64,000 bases of DNA from positions 682,001 through 746,000 of the forward strand of contig JAGKQI010000098.1 of the NCBI GenBank assembly GCA_018806915.1, read 5' to 3'. Below are positions 42,651 through 52,700 of the stretch, piece after piece. Positions within the stretch are counted from its first letter, which is position 1, and each line of letters starts with the position of its first letter. A model generated the notes under the pieces. That model saw nothing but the letters and a program-made list of their open reading frames with translations. It did not search any database and was not told the DNA's origin. A program made the translations under genes and the position numbers. The DNA comes from Phytophthora colocasiae (taxonomy: Eukaryota; Oomycota; Peronosporomycetes; Peronosporales; Peronosporaceae).

Positions 42651-43286
42651 ATGGCCGACGAGGTGGCGACGTTGAAGCGTGAGCTGGAAGCGCTCAAGCT
42701 GCAGCTGGAGCAAGAGCGCAAGAAAAATATTCCTGTCCAGAGAGATAGCAGTCTCGACGTCAAACAGGAACTGAAGCCGGGACGGGGATCATCTCTGGGT
42801 GACGGGAGCAACAAGTCGAAACGACGTTCTGACAAGAAAGAAGCTCCATCCTTGTTCAAGGAGTCTCGCATCTACGTGCAACACGCAGCGGTAGGCAGTC
42901 GACGCGGCAAGTGGTGGCTTCGAGAGCGTCAGGTGCTTTCGCGTGCTACGGCAGATGAAGACGGCGTAGAGACGCTGAAAGTACGCGAAACTTGGGTCTG
43001 GAGCGGCCGGGCAGTGATTCTTGACAAGATTGTGCGACTCGACGAGAAGCAGGAGGAGGAGCCGACGGAGGAGGTGGATCAAGCCAAACCAGAGCTCGCG
43101 AGTCCAGCTAAACGAGCTCAAGGGCCATCAACGACGGCAGAAACAAGCGAAGCAGCAAGTAGCACAGCTGGAAAGGAAGTGGTAGAACTCTCAATGCCAT
43201 CAGTACCTGCAAAGGCCGACGACGAGGTACGTGAGAGCTCAGCGCCAGTAGAGACCCCACCGGCGATCGAAGCCAGCAAACAATAA
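42651..43286 (+). CDS. Unknown 211-residue protein with coiled coil and conserved-looking core
   Basis: The ATG at 42651 is the first plausible start; the frame is open further upstream without ATG. Residues about 2-28 form a coiled coil (ATLKRELEALKLQLEQERKK). Residues about 75-145 form a compact basic/aromatic core (ESRIYVQHAAVGSRRGKWWL, VRETWVWSGRAVILDKIVRL). The tail is Glu/Ser/Ala-rich and disordered. I do not recognise the family. Divergent from the kinase gene, with 267 bp between starts. Confidence 0.65.
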   Translation: MADEVATLKRELEALKLQLEQERKKNIPVQRDSSLDVKQELKPGRGSSLGDGSNKSKRRSDKKEAPSLFKESRIYVQHAAVGSRRGKWWLRERQVLSRATADEDGVETLKVRETWVWSGRAVILDKIVRLDEKQEEEPTEEVDQAKPELASPAKRAQGPSTTAETSEAASSTAGKEVVELSMPSVPAKADDEVRESSAPVETPPAIEASKQ

Positions 43287-43558
43287 ACGAGTGTTTCTAT
43301 TCACAGTTACCTTGATTCAAACCAGAGCCAAACAATTTTTCTCATGATTGCAGGTAAGGCGCTAACTGCCCGGTATCCTGCCCATTCACTCAGTCCGTAA
43401 GCAGAGCGAGTCTTAGCGTTGCATGATGAATGCCTCTACCGATGACTGCTTGTGTCCATCCCTCCATACCTTCAACATGTCCTTCCGACGGATAAATCAC
43501 CCTATCCAGGCGGAGTCCGCCAACTACTCACTTTCAAATTTGCTTGTCCCCACCCACC

Positions 43559-44123
43559 ATGGAGCCGATGCGAAGACCCGGCGACCTCCCAACAGGCTAC
43601 GAAAGCGGAATCATCAAGGAGTGTGCGCTGCTCTCAGTACGTTGCATTAGTACTCTTCCTCGATCAATGGCTAGCCTATTTACTATGAGTTGTTTAGGTT
43701 CCAGTCATCGATTCTGTTCACTTGGGAGTGGCGCTGAGATGGAATACCAAGAGCATCCAGGAGTTCGCGCAAGTGGCTAACACTGAGCCCATTAGCGATC
43801 AGCTACCTGTGTGGATTTCCCAGCCTCGAGGCCAGATCACAGCGCAAAGCCTCAAGAGCGACATCATTGCCTACCTACGTGATGTATCCGGAGGCCTGAA
43901 CTCGGCGAATCATCTCGGACCGAACACGCTGCAACAGCACTGGAATATCACCAAGCGTCTCGCTCACATTGAAGACGAGGGCTTTATCCAGGCTTGCATG
44001 GCCAGACTCGATGTTGACGCCTCCTTGGCTGAAGTGTACGTAGTGTATGAAAGCCCTGGATTTGGTTGCCAGCCAGCGCGATTCGAGCCTCCACCGGCGC
44101 CAAAGCGTCAGGTTTTCCTTTGA
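43559..44123 (+). CDS. Unknown 167-residue protein (two exons)
   Basis: Exons 43559-43636 and 43698-44123, with a 61-bp GT-AG intron (donor GTACGT, acceptor TTTAG) that keeps frame. The product starts MEPMRRPGDLPTGYESGI and continues with VIDSVHLGVALRWNTKSIQE and SLKSDIIAYLRDVSGGLNSA. Predicted mixed alpha/beta, ending in a Pro-rich tail. No family recognised; a further upstream exon cannot be excluded. Ends 96 bp from the convergent SDR stop. Confidence 0.6.
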
Positions 44124-44219
44124 GGTAGTTGATTAAGTAGCAACTTTGCACAATTGTTCGCACCTGTAGCTGAAGCATGACCAAAAATGAATTCTATTGC
44201 CCAAAGGTTCACTGTTTGT

Positions 44220-46079
44220 TTACCACTCGGAGACTGCGTAGTCTTTGAGGAACTGACCAACGAGCGGCTTCTCCCTGTTTCCTTCTTGGTAAAGAGAGAA
44301 AATCGGGTCGAGCACACGTGCAGCAGCGTCAATCTCGTCCAACGGTGTCTGGAAGTTGTGAGTGTCTGCAATCCGGACAGCCACATCGCGCGGATTCTCG
44401 TCGTTGATCCAACTGAACGTTTACAACTGTCAGTAGAATATCACATTACCCACATCACATCAACTTTACGCACCCAGTGTCCACTGAGTTCATGAAGATT
44501 CCTTTCCGGGCAAGGTCTTCGGCACACGTCCTCGTCATCATGTTGGCCGCAGCCTTTGCCATGTTCGTATGCGGGTGGTTTGGTGTCTTGCTGCGGTAGA
44601 ATTTTCCTTCCATAGCACTAACGTTGATGATGAAGCGGCGTTCGTTCGAGCTCTGCAATGAAAGAGAAGTTAGAACCAACTGGACAACCTTCAAAGCAAG
44701 ATCATGGCCTACCTTTTCGAGGAGAGGGATGGCTCGCTTGTTGAGGATGAACGGTGCCATCGTGTTGATCGCAAACACCTCCACCAACTCTGAAATGATA
44801 CAAAACAAATTGTTGGTGAGTACTGGAAGAAATGCCAATAGACTACACATGTAGACTTACCCATAGTCTCAATCTGGTTGATTTTCTGGACCCACGAGTT
44901 GGAGGTTCGAAGGTCCACTTGCTGTTGGTTGTTATCAACTTGACCCTTAGGGAACAGAGCCTCTGTCTCCGCGGATTGCTGGTCCTCAGCGACAACGGGC
45001 ATCTGTGAAAGGTACACGGACGCAGGAGCAGAGGAGGCAGCAGTAGTAGCAATTGCTGTCGAAGAGCCTCCAGCAGTATTGATGATTGCAGTACCATTGA
45101 CCGAAACCTTTTCACTCTCCACATAGACAGCAGCGGTGCTACTGAGAAGGTTGGCATTACCGCGCAGTATTTGGTTGACCTTAGCCATATCTTCCGGGAC
45201 TGGTGCCACCTCACATTCTATCAGGTGCTTGTAGTAGTGCACGGGACGGCGAATCGTCTGCGTCGCGTTGTTGATCAGGATGTCCAAGCTTCCAAAAGTC
45301 TCAGCAATGTGGTCCATGAACTTGTCAATGACACCGAGGTCGCGGAAGTCCATGCCGTAAATCTGGAGTCGGTCCTTCCAGGTCTCAAAATCTTTTTCTT
45401 TGGCGTACCGGAAAGCAGCATCTTTCGGGAATCGCGTCGTAGCAATGACCGTCGCTCCACTACGCAACAGCTTCAGCGCGATCTCATAGCCGATCTTCAC
45501 TCTCGCCCCCGTGACAACTGCAATATGTCCGCGGAGGTCAGCATTCTGCAGTCTCTTCTTGTAGTTAAGCTCGGCACATGATGGACACATGCGGTCGTAG
45601 AAGTGATGCAACGTGCGGAACTTCACCTTGCACGTATAACAAGCCCGGTGATAGTGCAATTTCTCTATCTCCTTCTCTTCTTTCTTTACTTCTCCTCCAT
45701 TCTCCTTCAACAGCATTGGATCGTCAGCCGCAACTCCATCTGGCACATTGGCTAGAAGCGGGTTTTGCGTCTGAAGAGCTGCTAACCTCGCAATTCTCTC
45801 AGCCCGCAGCTTGGTATTATTCACATACTGTTGGTCAAGCGCTTTTTGCCTCGCGCGCTCCACTTTCTTGGCTCTTTTGCGCTGTTGACGACTGTCATCG
45901 CTGGTCGTCGAGTTCCCGTGGAAGAATTTAGCGCGTAGGTCCGTAATAAGCGGGACCAGTGCCGTCCTCAGTGGTTTAAAGCGCGGTGAAGACTGGAATA
46001 ACTCGTGCGCCTCCTCACTGTGCAGCTTTTGCAGCGTTGCCACGCACGCAGCGAGCTCAGTGTCGGTGACACCATCCAT
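44220..46079 (-). CDS. Zinc-ribbon / short-chain dehydrogenase fusion (four exons)
   Basis: Exons on minus: 44861-46079, 44713-44789, 44474-44652, 44220-44412; 1668 nt, 555 residues. N-terminal 170 residues: helical/basic, then a four-Cys finger (CYTCKVKF ... CPSCAEL). From about 188 an SDR Rossmann fold: VVTGARVKIGYEIA (cofactor loop), DILINNATQT (NNAG-like), INVSAMEGKFY (catalytic Ser region). At the usual YxxxK position it reads PHTNMAKAAANMM: Lys present, Tyr replaced by Thr. A Ser/Thr/Gln-rich insert (about 295-400) splits the SDR. Cofactor probably NAD(P); substrate unknown. The ATG at 46079 is used; an acceptor-like TAG at about 46101 suggests a 5' UTR intron. Starts 114 bp from divergent POLE3. 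Confidence 0.83.
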
Positions 46080-46193
46080 CGCCAGCAATATGCGCAGTGG
46101 CTACACAAAATAGTCTAATTGGTACAATGTACCCATCTATGTGACTCAAAATTTGGTACTGACCTACACTCCCGCCAAAACCACAAGACCAAA

Positions 46194-46900
46194 ATGGAAC
46201 ATGAGCATGCGGCTAGTTTGACGGCACGTGCTGTGAAGAAGGCGTTGCCGGAGCGTGCTATATTGACCAAGGATGCACGCCAGACTCTGAACTCTGCAGC
46301 CAGCATGTTTACACTGTATTTGGCCTCGATGTACGTAATTTAGAGCTTGTAAGACTGTTTTGTGACTTTTTGGATTCGCGTTGACATGCTGTGCACTCCA
46401 GTGCGCACGAGACGTCCGTGGCTAACAAGCGTAGCACCATCACATTGAAGGACGTGCTGCAGACGCTGCGTGATGCTGACTTTGAACATTTTATTGAACC
46501 TATTGAAGCCTGCTTACAAGGTAAGTTCTGCTCAGCTATTTTGTATCATTTTTCTTTCTAACTGGTTGTTGCTACTGCAGAGGCGAAAGATGCTGCAAGT
46601 CGAAAGAAGAGCCAAAAGGCCGCAGCTGGTGAAGAAGAAGGTGGTGAGACTACTACTGAAGTTGTAGAGCAATTAGAGGAGGTGGCTCTTGACACGAACG
46701 ACGAAGACCCAGAAGAGGATGAAGCCATGATGTCGGTGGAGGAACCGTCGGACAATGAAGAGGTTGGTGGTGCAGAGGAGGACACAGAGGCAAAAGGGAC
46801 AGTTGACGATGATATGCAGGATGAAACCAAGATAGAGCAGGATCGACCTGCAAGAGAACGAAAGACAGAAGATGAAGACGATGACTCAATGGAACAATAG
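46194..46900 (+). CDS. POLE3: DNA polymerase epsilon subunit 3 / CHRAC17-type histone-fold protein
   Basis: Exons 46194-46330, 46402-46520, 46581-46900 with GT-AG introns; 576 nt, 191 residues. Residues about 8-85 are a histone fold of the POLE3/Dpb4/NF-YB type (SLTARAVKKALPERAILTKD, ARQTLNSAASMFTLYLAS, RSTITLKDVLQTLRDADFEHFIEP). A long Glu/Asp-rich C-terminal tail follows, as in POLE3. Partner is POLE4/CHRAC15-like; acts in Pol epsilon and in CHRAC/ACF chromatin remodelling. An NF-YB/NC2-beta identity is less likely because of the acidic tail and the loop-2 sequence. Convergent with RPP30, 43 nt between stops. Confidence 0.87.
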
Positions 46901-46943
46901 ACGTTCACGACACTTTACCACACTTCCAGGACAGAAGATAAGT

Positions 46944-47959
46944 TTATTCCATGGCAACATCGTCGGTGGCTTCCATCTGTACGCCTCCTATGATCCCTCG
47001 ACGCTTGTCTGCATGCTCTAGCACAGCTAGGCACGAAGTGGAGATAGCATCCAACGCCTGGCCATATTTCAGTCCGGAAAGGAGACCAATATTAATGATG
47101 TCGTACGGCGAGCGCAACAGGATATCCCGTGTAGCACCACTGGAAAACACCAAGTTTTTTCCGCCAGTAAGTCGGACCAGGTTGCTGGCATTGGAGAAGA
47201 AGTATCGTCGGCCGGCAGTGTCGCCCAGACACGGTGTGTACGTGATCTCGAAGTAAATACCCCGTTTGATAGCGGCAGCAACCTGCAGGGCAAGCAACGT
47301 CACAGTTAGCAACAAATATTCTCAACAAAGAGTGAAAAGCTGGACAAACCCAAGGTCGCTTGATCTGGAATGGAAGGCGGTTTGTGACGTCGAACGTGAT
47401 GAGGTCAATGTCAGCCTGCTCACACAGGAACTGAAACACTTTGGGCGTCGCCGCTTCAGCCGCTACAACGTCGTATCCCTTCACAATATCCGATGCTGTC
47501 TGTTCAACCATAGTACCAAAATGAGATGGTGTCCACAATTGGTGCACAGTAGTTGGCTATTGCTTACCAGCTTCTGCACGTCCGCCAACTCTTCCAGTTT
47601 GAGTGTGATGCGCTTGCGCTGCCTCGGTAGCTCCTTCTTGGTCACATTCGCATCTTTCAGATGCAAACCACCGGCCAAAGCAGCAGTGTACAACTTGGCT
47701 TTCTTAGCAGTTTTACTGTTTTTGTCCTTTTGCGCTGACTGTGGCAGATCCGGTAATGCTGTCGCCGGCTTTGGCTTCTGGTTGCCCTCACAGTCCACAT
47801 TCACACACACAGTCGCGTAACCCACTACGGTAGCAGCAGTATTAGATTTCCAATTCAAATCAAACACAACAACCTCGTTCCTATTAGTTTCTTACATCGT
47901 TGCAGTTCTCCTGTCGACACCCGCGCCGTCGCGCGCACATTTAAGTCCACATACACCAT
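46944..47959 (-). CDS. RPP30: RNase P/MRP protein subunit p30 (four exons)
   Basis: Exons on minus: 47896-47959, 47568-47824, 47350-47499, 46944-47282; 810 nt, 269 residues, one frame, human size (268). Start MVYVDLNVRA; LGYATVCVNV; then a basic insert; KGYDVVAAEAATPKVFQFLC; DLITFDVTNRLPFQIKRP; AAAIKRGIYFEITYTP; FSSGATRDILLRSPYDIINI; NIGLLSGL. These follow the TIM-barrel RPP30 signature order. The first junction (CGAT to TGGGTTAC, 71-bp intron) restores the conserved LGY strand. Component of nuclear RNase P and MRP, which process tRNA 5' ends and pre-rRNA. Confidence 0.92.
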
Positions 47960-48185
47960 TGCCTTCCACTTACTGCAGTCGCCACTCAACGTTGCACAAA
48001 CCTATCCAACAGCATGACATCAGGCTGTATACCAGTTCAGCAATAATTGTAACAAATCAATTCAACAAATGCTACAAATCAATTCAAATTTCAATTAATT
48101 GTTTATGCTCAGACCTCGCGGCTTTACAGCCAATCAGCGGCCGGTGATACCCTAAGGTTTGAAATGATTATCCCTTTATCAGTGC

Positions 48186-48506
48186 AGTGGTACACTCGCT
48201 ACAAGCGCGTCTCCGCTGTGAGGCGAGGCAGGTATGTTCATGAAGATGCCTTCTAATTGTATGCCAAGTTTTGCCTCTCATTTCGCAGTATTGGGGGGCA
48301 CTAGCCCCATCTATCACTGTCAAATGTTATATGCGGATACATTATTGCAGTGAATCTCTCTAAAAAGGTCTCGTAAATACTGTTTTTACGAAACCAATCA
48401 TTTTTACTATTCTTTTTCAGCCAATCACTAACGATTGCCTGTGCGCCAGTCATATTGAGCAGCTCCAATCACCTTCCCATTCTAGAGACTGGTATTACTG
48501 GAAACA
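48186..48506 (+). promoter_or_regulatory. RPS15 5' region with probable leader intron
   Basis: A GT-AG pair at 48232 (GTATGT) and 48420 (CTTTTTCAG) fits a 189-bp leader intron, common in ribosomal protein genes. An initiator-like CTCTCATTTCGCAGTATT lies at 48275-48292. If it is the real start site, the upstream exon does not exist; the two readings are alternatives. Confidence 0.45.
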
Positions 48507-49224
48507 ATGGCTGACCAATCCGTGGAAGACAAGAACCTCGAGCTCGCTGCTCTGCGCAAGAAGCGCGCCTTCCGCAAGTTCAGCTACCGTGGTGTGGACC
48601 TGGACAAGCTCCTGGACTTGAACCATGAGGAGCTTATGGACCTGGTGAACGCTCGTGCCCGTCGTCGTTTCTCGCGCGGCCTCAAGCGCAAGCCGATGGC
48701 TCTGATCAAGCGTCTGCGTAAGGCCAAGGCTGCTGCCAAGCCCATGGAGCGCCCGGAGGGAATCAAGACCCACCTGCGTAACATGATCATTGTGCCTGAG
48801 ATGATCGGTTCGGTTGTCGGTGTGTACAACGGCAAGGAGTTCAACGGCATTGAAATCAAGGTATGTCTCCAGAACTGTTCGCGGCTCTCGGGGGTGTGTG
48901 GCTTATGACTCGAAGAGTGGTGGAGCAATTGGACTGTCATAATTGATGGTTACAGCTGACCCACCCGGCTGCGCACCCCTCTGACGACGTTCTGTGTATG
49001 GGGCGACCCAGGGAGCTTTTCATATTTTATACTTTATGACCCCTTAAGTTGATACTGGGGGATGTGAGTTGTGACGGACTAACGGTTGTGTATTTGTCTG
49101 TTATTTACAGCCGGAGATGATCGGCCACTACCTGGGTGAGTTTGCCATCTCTTACAAGCCGGTGACCCACGGTCGCCCCGGTATCGGCGCCACCAACTCG
49201 TCGCGTTTCATCCCGCTTAAGTAA
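48507..49224 (+). CDS. RPS15: 40S ribosomal protein S15 (uS19), two exons
   Basis: Exons 48507-48860 and 49111-49224 (250-bp intron, GTATGT...TTACAG); 155 residues. Typical eukaryotic uS19: [60 protein letters not shown], then [20 protein letters not shown] and [14 protein letters not shown] at the end. Small-subunit head protein near the A/P sites. Codon use is strongly biased to C/G third positions relative to neighbours, as expected for high expression. Confidence 0.97.
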
Positions 49225-49750
49225 GCGTCTTGAAAGGTGCACTGCAAGGCAGGTGGATTTCATAGTTGATATGATATCTTCCTTGCTGCTCCCTTCGGGG
49301 TTGAGCCATTGTAATACACTCTTCTAGCTTGGAAGAGCCTTCCCGGAGATCTTGTGGTGTGGATGTGAGTTTTTTTTACTTGTCTTGTCTTGTTGTAGAA
49401 CTTGGAGCTGGGACTGGATACACAACGGGTGACTTTAAGGGACGGATGCCAGTGAAGCAAACTCGCAATATCCAACGATTCGATGGTGGACAACAATCTC
49501 TGATATTTGCACGTCAGTCTGAGGCACTCCGTCCAACATTTAGAAGCACCCAAGTACCAGTCCAAGCGCTGTGGGTCCTTTGCATTTGTCTGTTTGCCGA
49601 TGATGACCAGTTCTCTCCTGATCAAGGTTGATGAAAACTTTTTATAATTCCAATTGATCCTACTGAAGGCAAACAGACAAACGTAGCTGTAGGTGTATAC
49701 TGGTAAAGCTTTAGAGTCAATAGACAATCAGTTGAACATTCAATAAGTTG
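49225..49750. other. Intergenic, no gene seen
   Basis: Region between the RPS15 and LRRC9-like stops. Open frames of 100-155 codons exist on both strands but lack recognisable motifs and are not supported by splice structure. Confidence 0.45.
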
Positions 49751-52700
49751 TCATCGTTGTTGCCGTTCGCTTGATCTTCTTGCCTGATGAAGTTTTGAGG
49801 ATAGATAAGGTATTGTTGCTTCTTGCTGCCCAGGATAATTCGAGTTGTATCGCTTCTGGTTGCCGAATGTCACCACATATCCGGAAAAGCTTCTGTCGTT
49901 CACTGAAGGGATTGAGCTAGCAGGAAGACCATGATCTGACTGCGGTTCTGTAGACGAAGGTTGCATGTTGAAGCCAGCTAAACATTTTCAAGCATTTTGT
50001 TAGTCCAAGACTGGAAGCTAGGAGTACTATCAAGCCTGTACCTCTCCTTATTGCCGATGCAGGGCTCCGAACTGCTTGTGACGACACGAGACCAACAGGA
50101 AGCCTCCCTTCTGGCCCGTTACCAAACTTACCATTCACCTGCAGTGAAGGAGAGACTAGGAATCTAATCAGTATTTGCCACGTAAACCAGTAAACGGTAG
50201 TACTCACCACTTTGCTGGTCATAATGAACGCTTGACAGTCTCCTTCGCAAGCTGCTGCCGATTAATACCTGTTCAGCTCCTGATGGACCGACAGACTTTG
50301 TCAGATTCGCGTTCAGAGCTGACGCCACTGTAGCTGCGGCTGAAGATGGCAAACTTCCCCCTAGATTGACACCAACTTGCCAACTACATGTAGATTGACT
50401 TCCCAGTGTGCTGATGTTGCGATAGGAGTTGTGTGCTGGTCCTAGCAGCGAACGGGTAGTCGTGTTGGACGAACCGATTGCAATCGATAGATCTGCCTCA
50501 TGATCAGAATGGGGAAATGTCGGCGCGGGCACAATTGAGGGCGGCACTTGTCCGTGTGTTGGTGGTGCCTTTCGCAGCAACGAACCAGTCAAAACCTCGT
50601 TGTGTGGGATCCCGAGAGGTTGAACGGTCGAAGAAGTTTTGGTCGGGATACTCGATGGAGTCAGGACGAGCTGGGTCTGGTAACCGGTCCGGTTTTCGAT
50701 CATCCTTTCCGTGACGGCCGCAGTCGTTCCAGACACAGCAGCAGCAGCACGTTCATGAAGAAATAGGACATCGATGCGTTCTTTCTCGTCACTGTAAATA
50801 TCTTTGCCATCCAAGACGTTGAGAGAGTTGAGCTTGAACAGTACGTGCTGTCGATAGAGATGTTTTTTGGTTAGGGGATTGTTGGTCATCCGTAAGTCAA
50901 TTATCGAGGGCAACGAGGCGAGTTTTTCCACTTCTTCTAAATCCACGAGTCGATTGTTGGATAACTCCAGAGTCTACAAAACGTAAAAGTATTAGTCAAC
51001 TGCTTTTCTGACGTTTACAGCCCACAACACCAACCTCTAAGCTCAACATGTTGTTGAAGTTCGACAGTGACTTGAGCCCATTGTCTTCCAAGTTCAGGAA
51101 CTTCAGTTGTCGAAGAGCAAGAGTTGATTGTGGATCAAGCTGACGGATACGATTTTTGTCAAGACGGATGTCGACAAGCTCCGTGTTGCATTCCAATCCG
51201 GCGAAATAAATGATGGCGTTTCCTTGAAGATGCAAAACCTATAGCACAAGAAGCGAAACGTTAGTTAACTACTGTGTCCTCATTCTTGTTCAAACACGAG
51301 ACCTTTAGGGAATCTAAATATTGAAGGCCCAGTGCTGTCATATCGGTGATCTGGTTGTACGCAAGATGCAATTGCTCGAGATTGAGGCATGCCAGGATGC
51401 CTGTTCCTCCTCCATCGCATGAATCCGGCAAAGTGTAGTCCGATGACAAGCTAGATGGCGTCAGTCTCTCGATTTTGTTTCGGTTGAGATTTAGAACCCG
51501 GAGTTTGGGCAGAGCTTCAAGACCAGATATGTCGCTGATCTGATTGTTTTCAAAGTTAATTTCTCGCACATTTGAGAAAACATCCCCTGGGATCCGCCCA
51601 ATCTCTCGGATTCGACATGAAGAAATGTCCATATCAACGATGCGACCAAATTGGGACTCTCCTGCTAAACCGGTTGGCGTGGCACTGCCTCCTCCTCCAC
51701 ATTTGTCGAGAATGAACTCAAAAGTGAGCTTCCCACTGTACTTTTGTTTCGCGTTGCTTTGGTCTTGCGCAGAGACACTAACACCATCTAGCACCTTCAC
51801 TCTCCTCAAGTAGTACACAGAGTAGATGCGATAGTCTGGTAAACGGGTGATCTCATTGCCAGACAAGTCGAGGATGGTCAGTTTCGGGAGCGATTTGAGA
51901 TGCTGAATCTCTTTCAGATTATCGATTTGGTTGTTGCCCAAGTAGAGTTCCATTAGCTTCAGGGCAGAGCCAAGACCACGTAAACTCGAGATCTGATTCT
52001 CTTCAAGTGAGAGCTGAATGAGATTCTCCAGAGAACCCAAGTTCTGAATAGCTGCGAGGTGATTACGTCCAAGATGCAGTTTCTTTAAAAATGAAAGCTG
52101 CTCCAGGTTCTCAATTTCTGAGATCTCGTTATCATCCAAACTGAGCTCTTCCAACCTAGTGCAGGCCTGTAAACCGTCAATTCGCTTGATTGCGTTGTCT
52201 GAAAAAGAAGCCACACGTAGATTCACAGCCTTCGCCAGCCCCTCAATTGATCGAAGCAACTCGTGGTTTAAAGCGAGTTCTTCCACAGAGCTCCATTCAA
52301 CAGTAAGGGATTTCTCGTCATCAGATTCTGGGTGGGGATCAGATAGGTCTACTTCATTTGAAGTCAAAGGGGCAATACAACGAGTCTTTTGACAGTGGAG
52401 GGCCCAGACTTTCGCCGGTGATAGCTGGGTAATCAATCGTTGAGCAGTAAGAATTTCTTCTTGGGAAACCGTTTGCTGATCAAGCTGTGTGAGCTTTGGC
52501 AAATGTTGCAGCACGTGGAAACGATACCTTTTGGAATCACAAAAACCATTCTTCCGCAGATCTAACTGCTTCAGTGCTTGTTTCGCTAATGCTTGGCCAA
52601 TGCACTCGACTTCATCAAACGATCGGATCAAATTGTGAGATATTTCCAAAGTCTCGAGACTTGACAGATTCTCAAAATGTCCAAGGTGCACGACATGATT

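Noticed and set aside
47092..47547. Single-exon 151-codon minus ORF in RPP30
   Set aside because: It reads through real introns; the spliced four-exon model gives the family length and all motifs.
49260..49727. 155-codon minus-strand ORF after RPS15
   Set aside because: No motif, no biased composition, and it opposes a similar-sized plus ORF; treated as chance.
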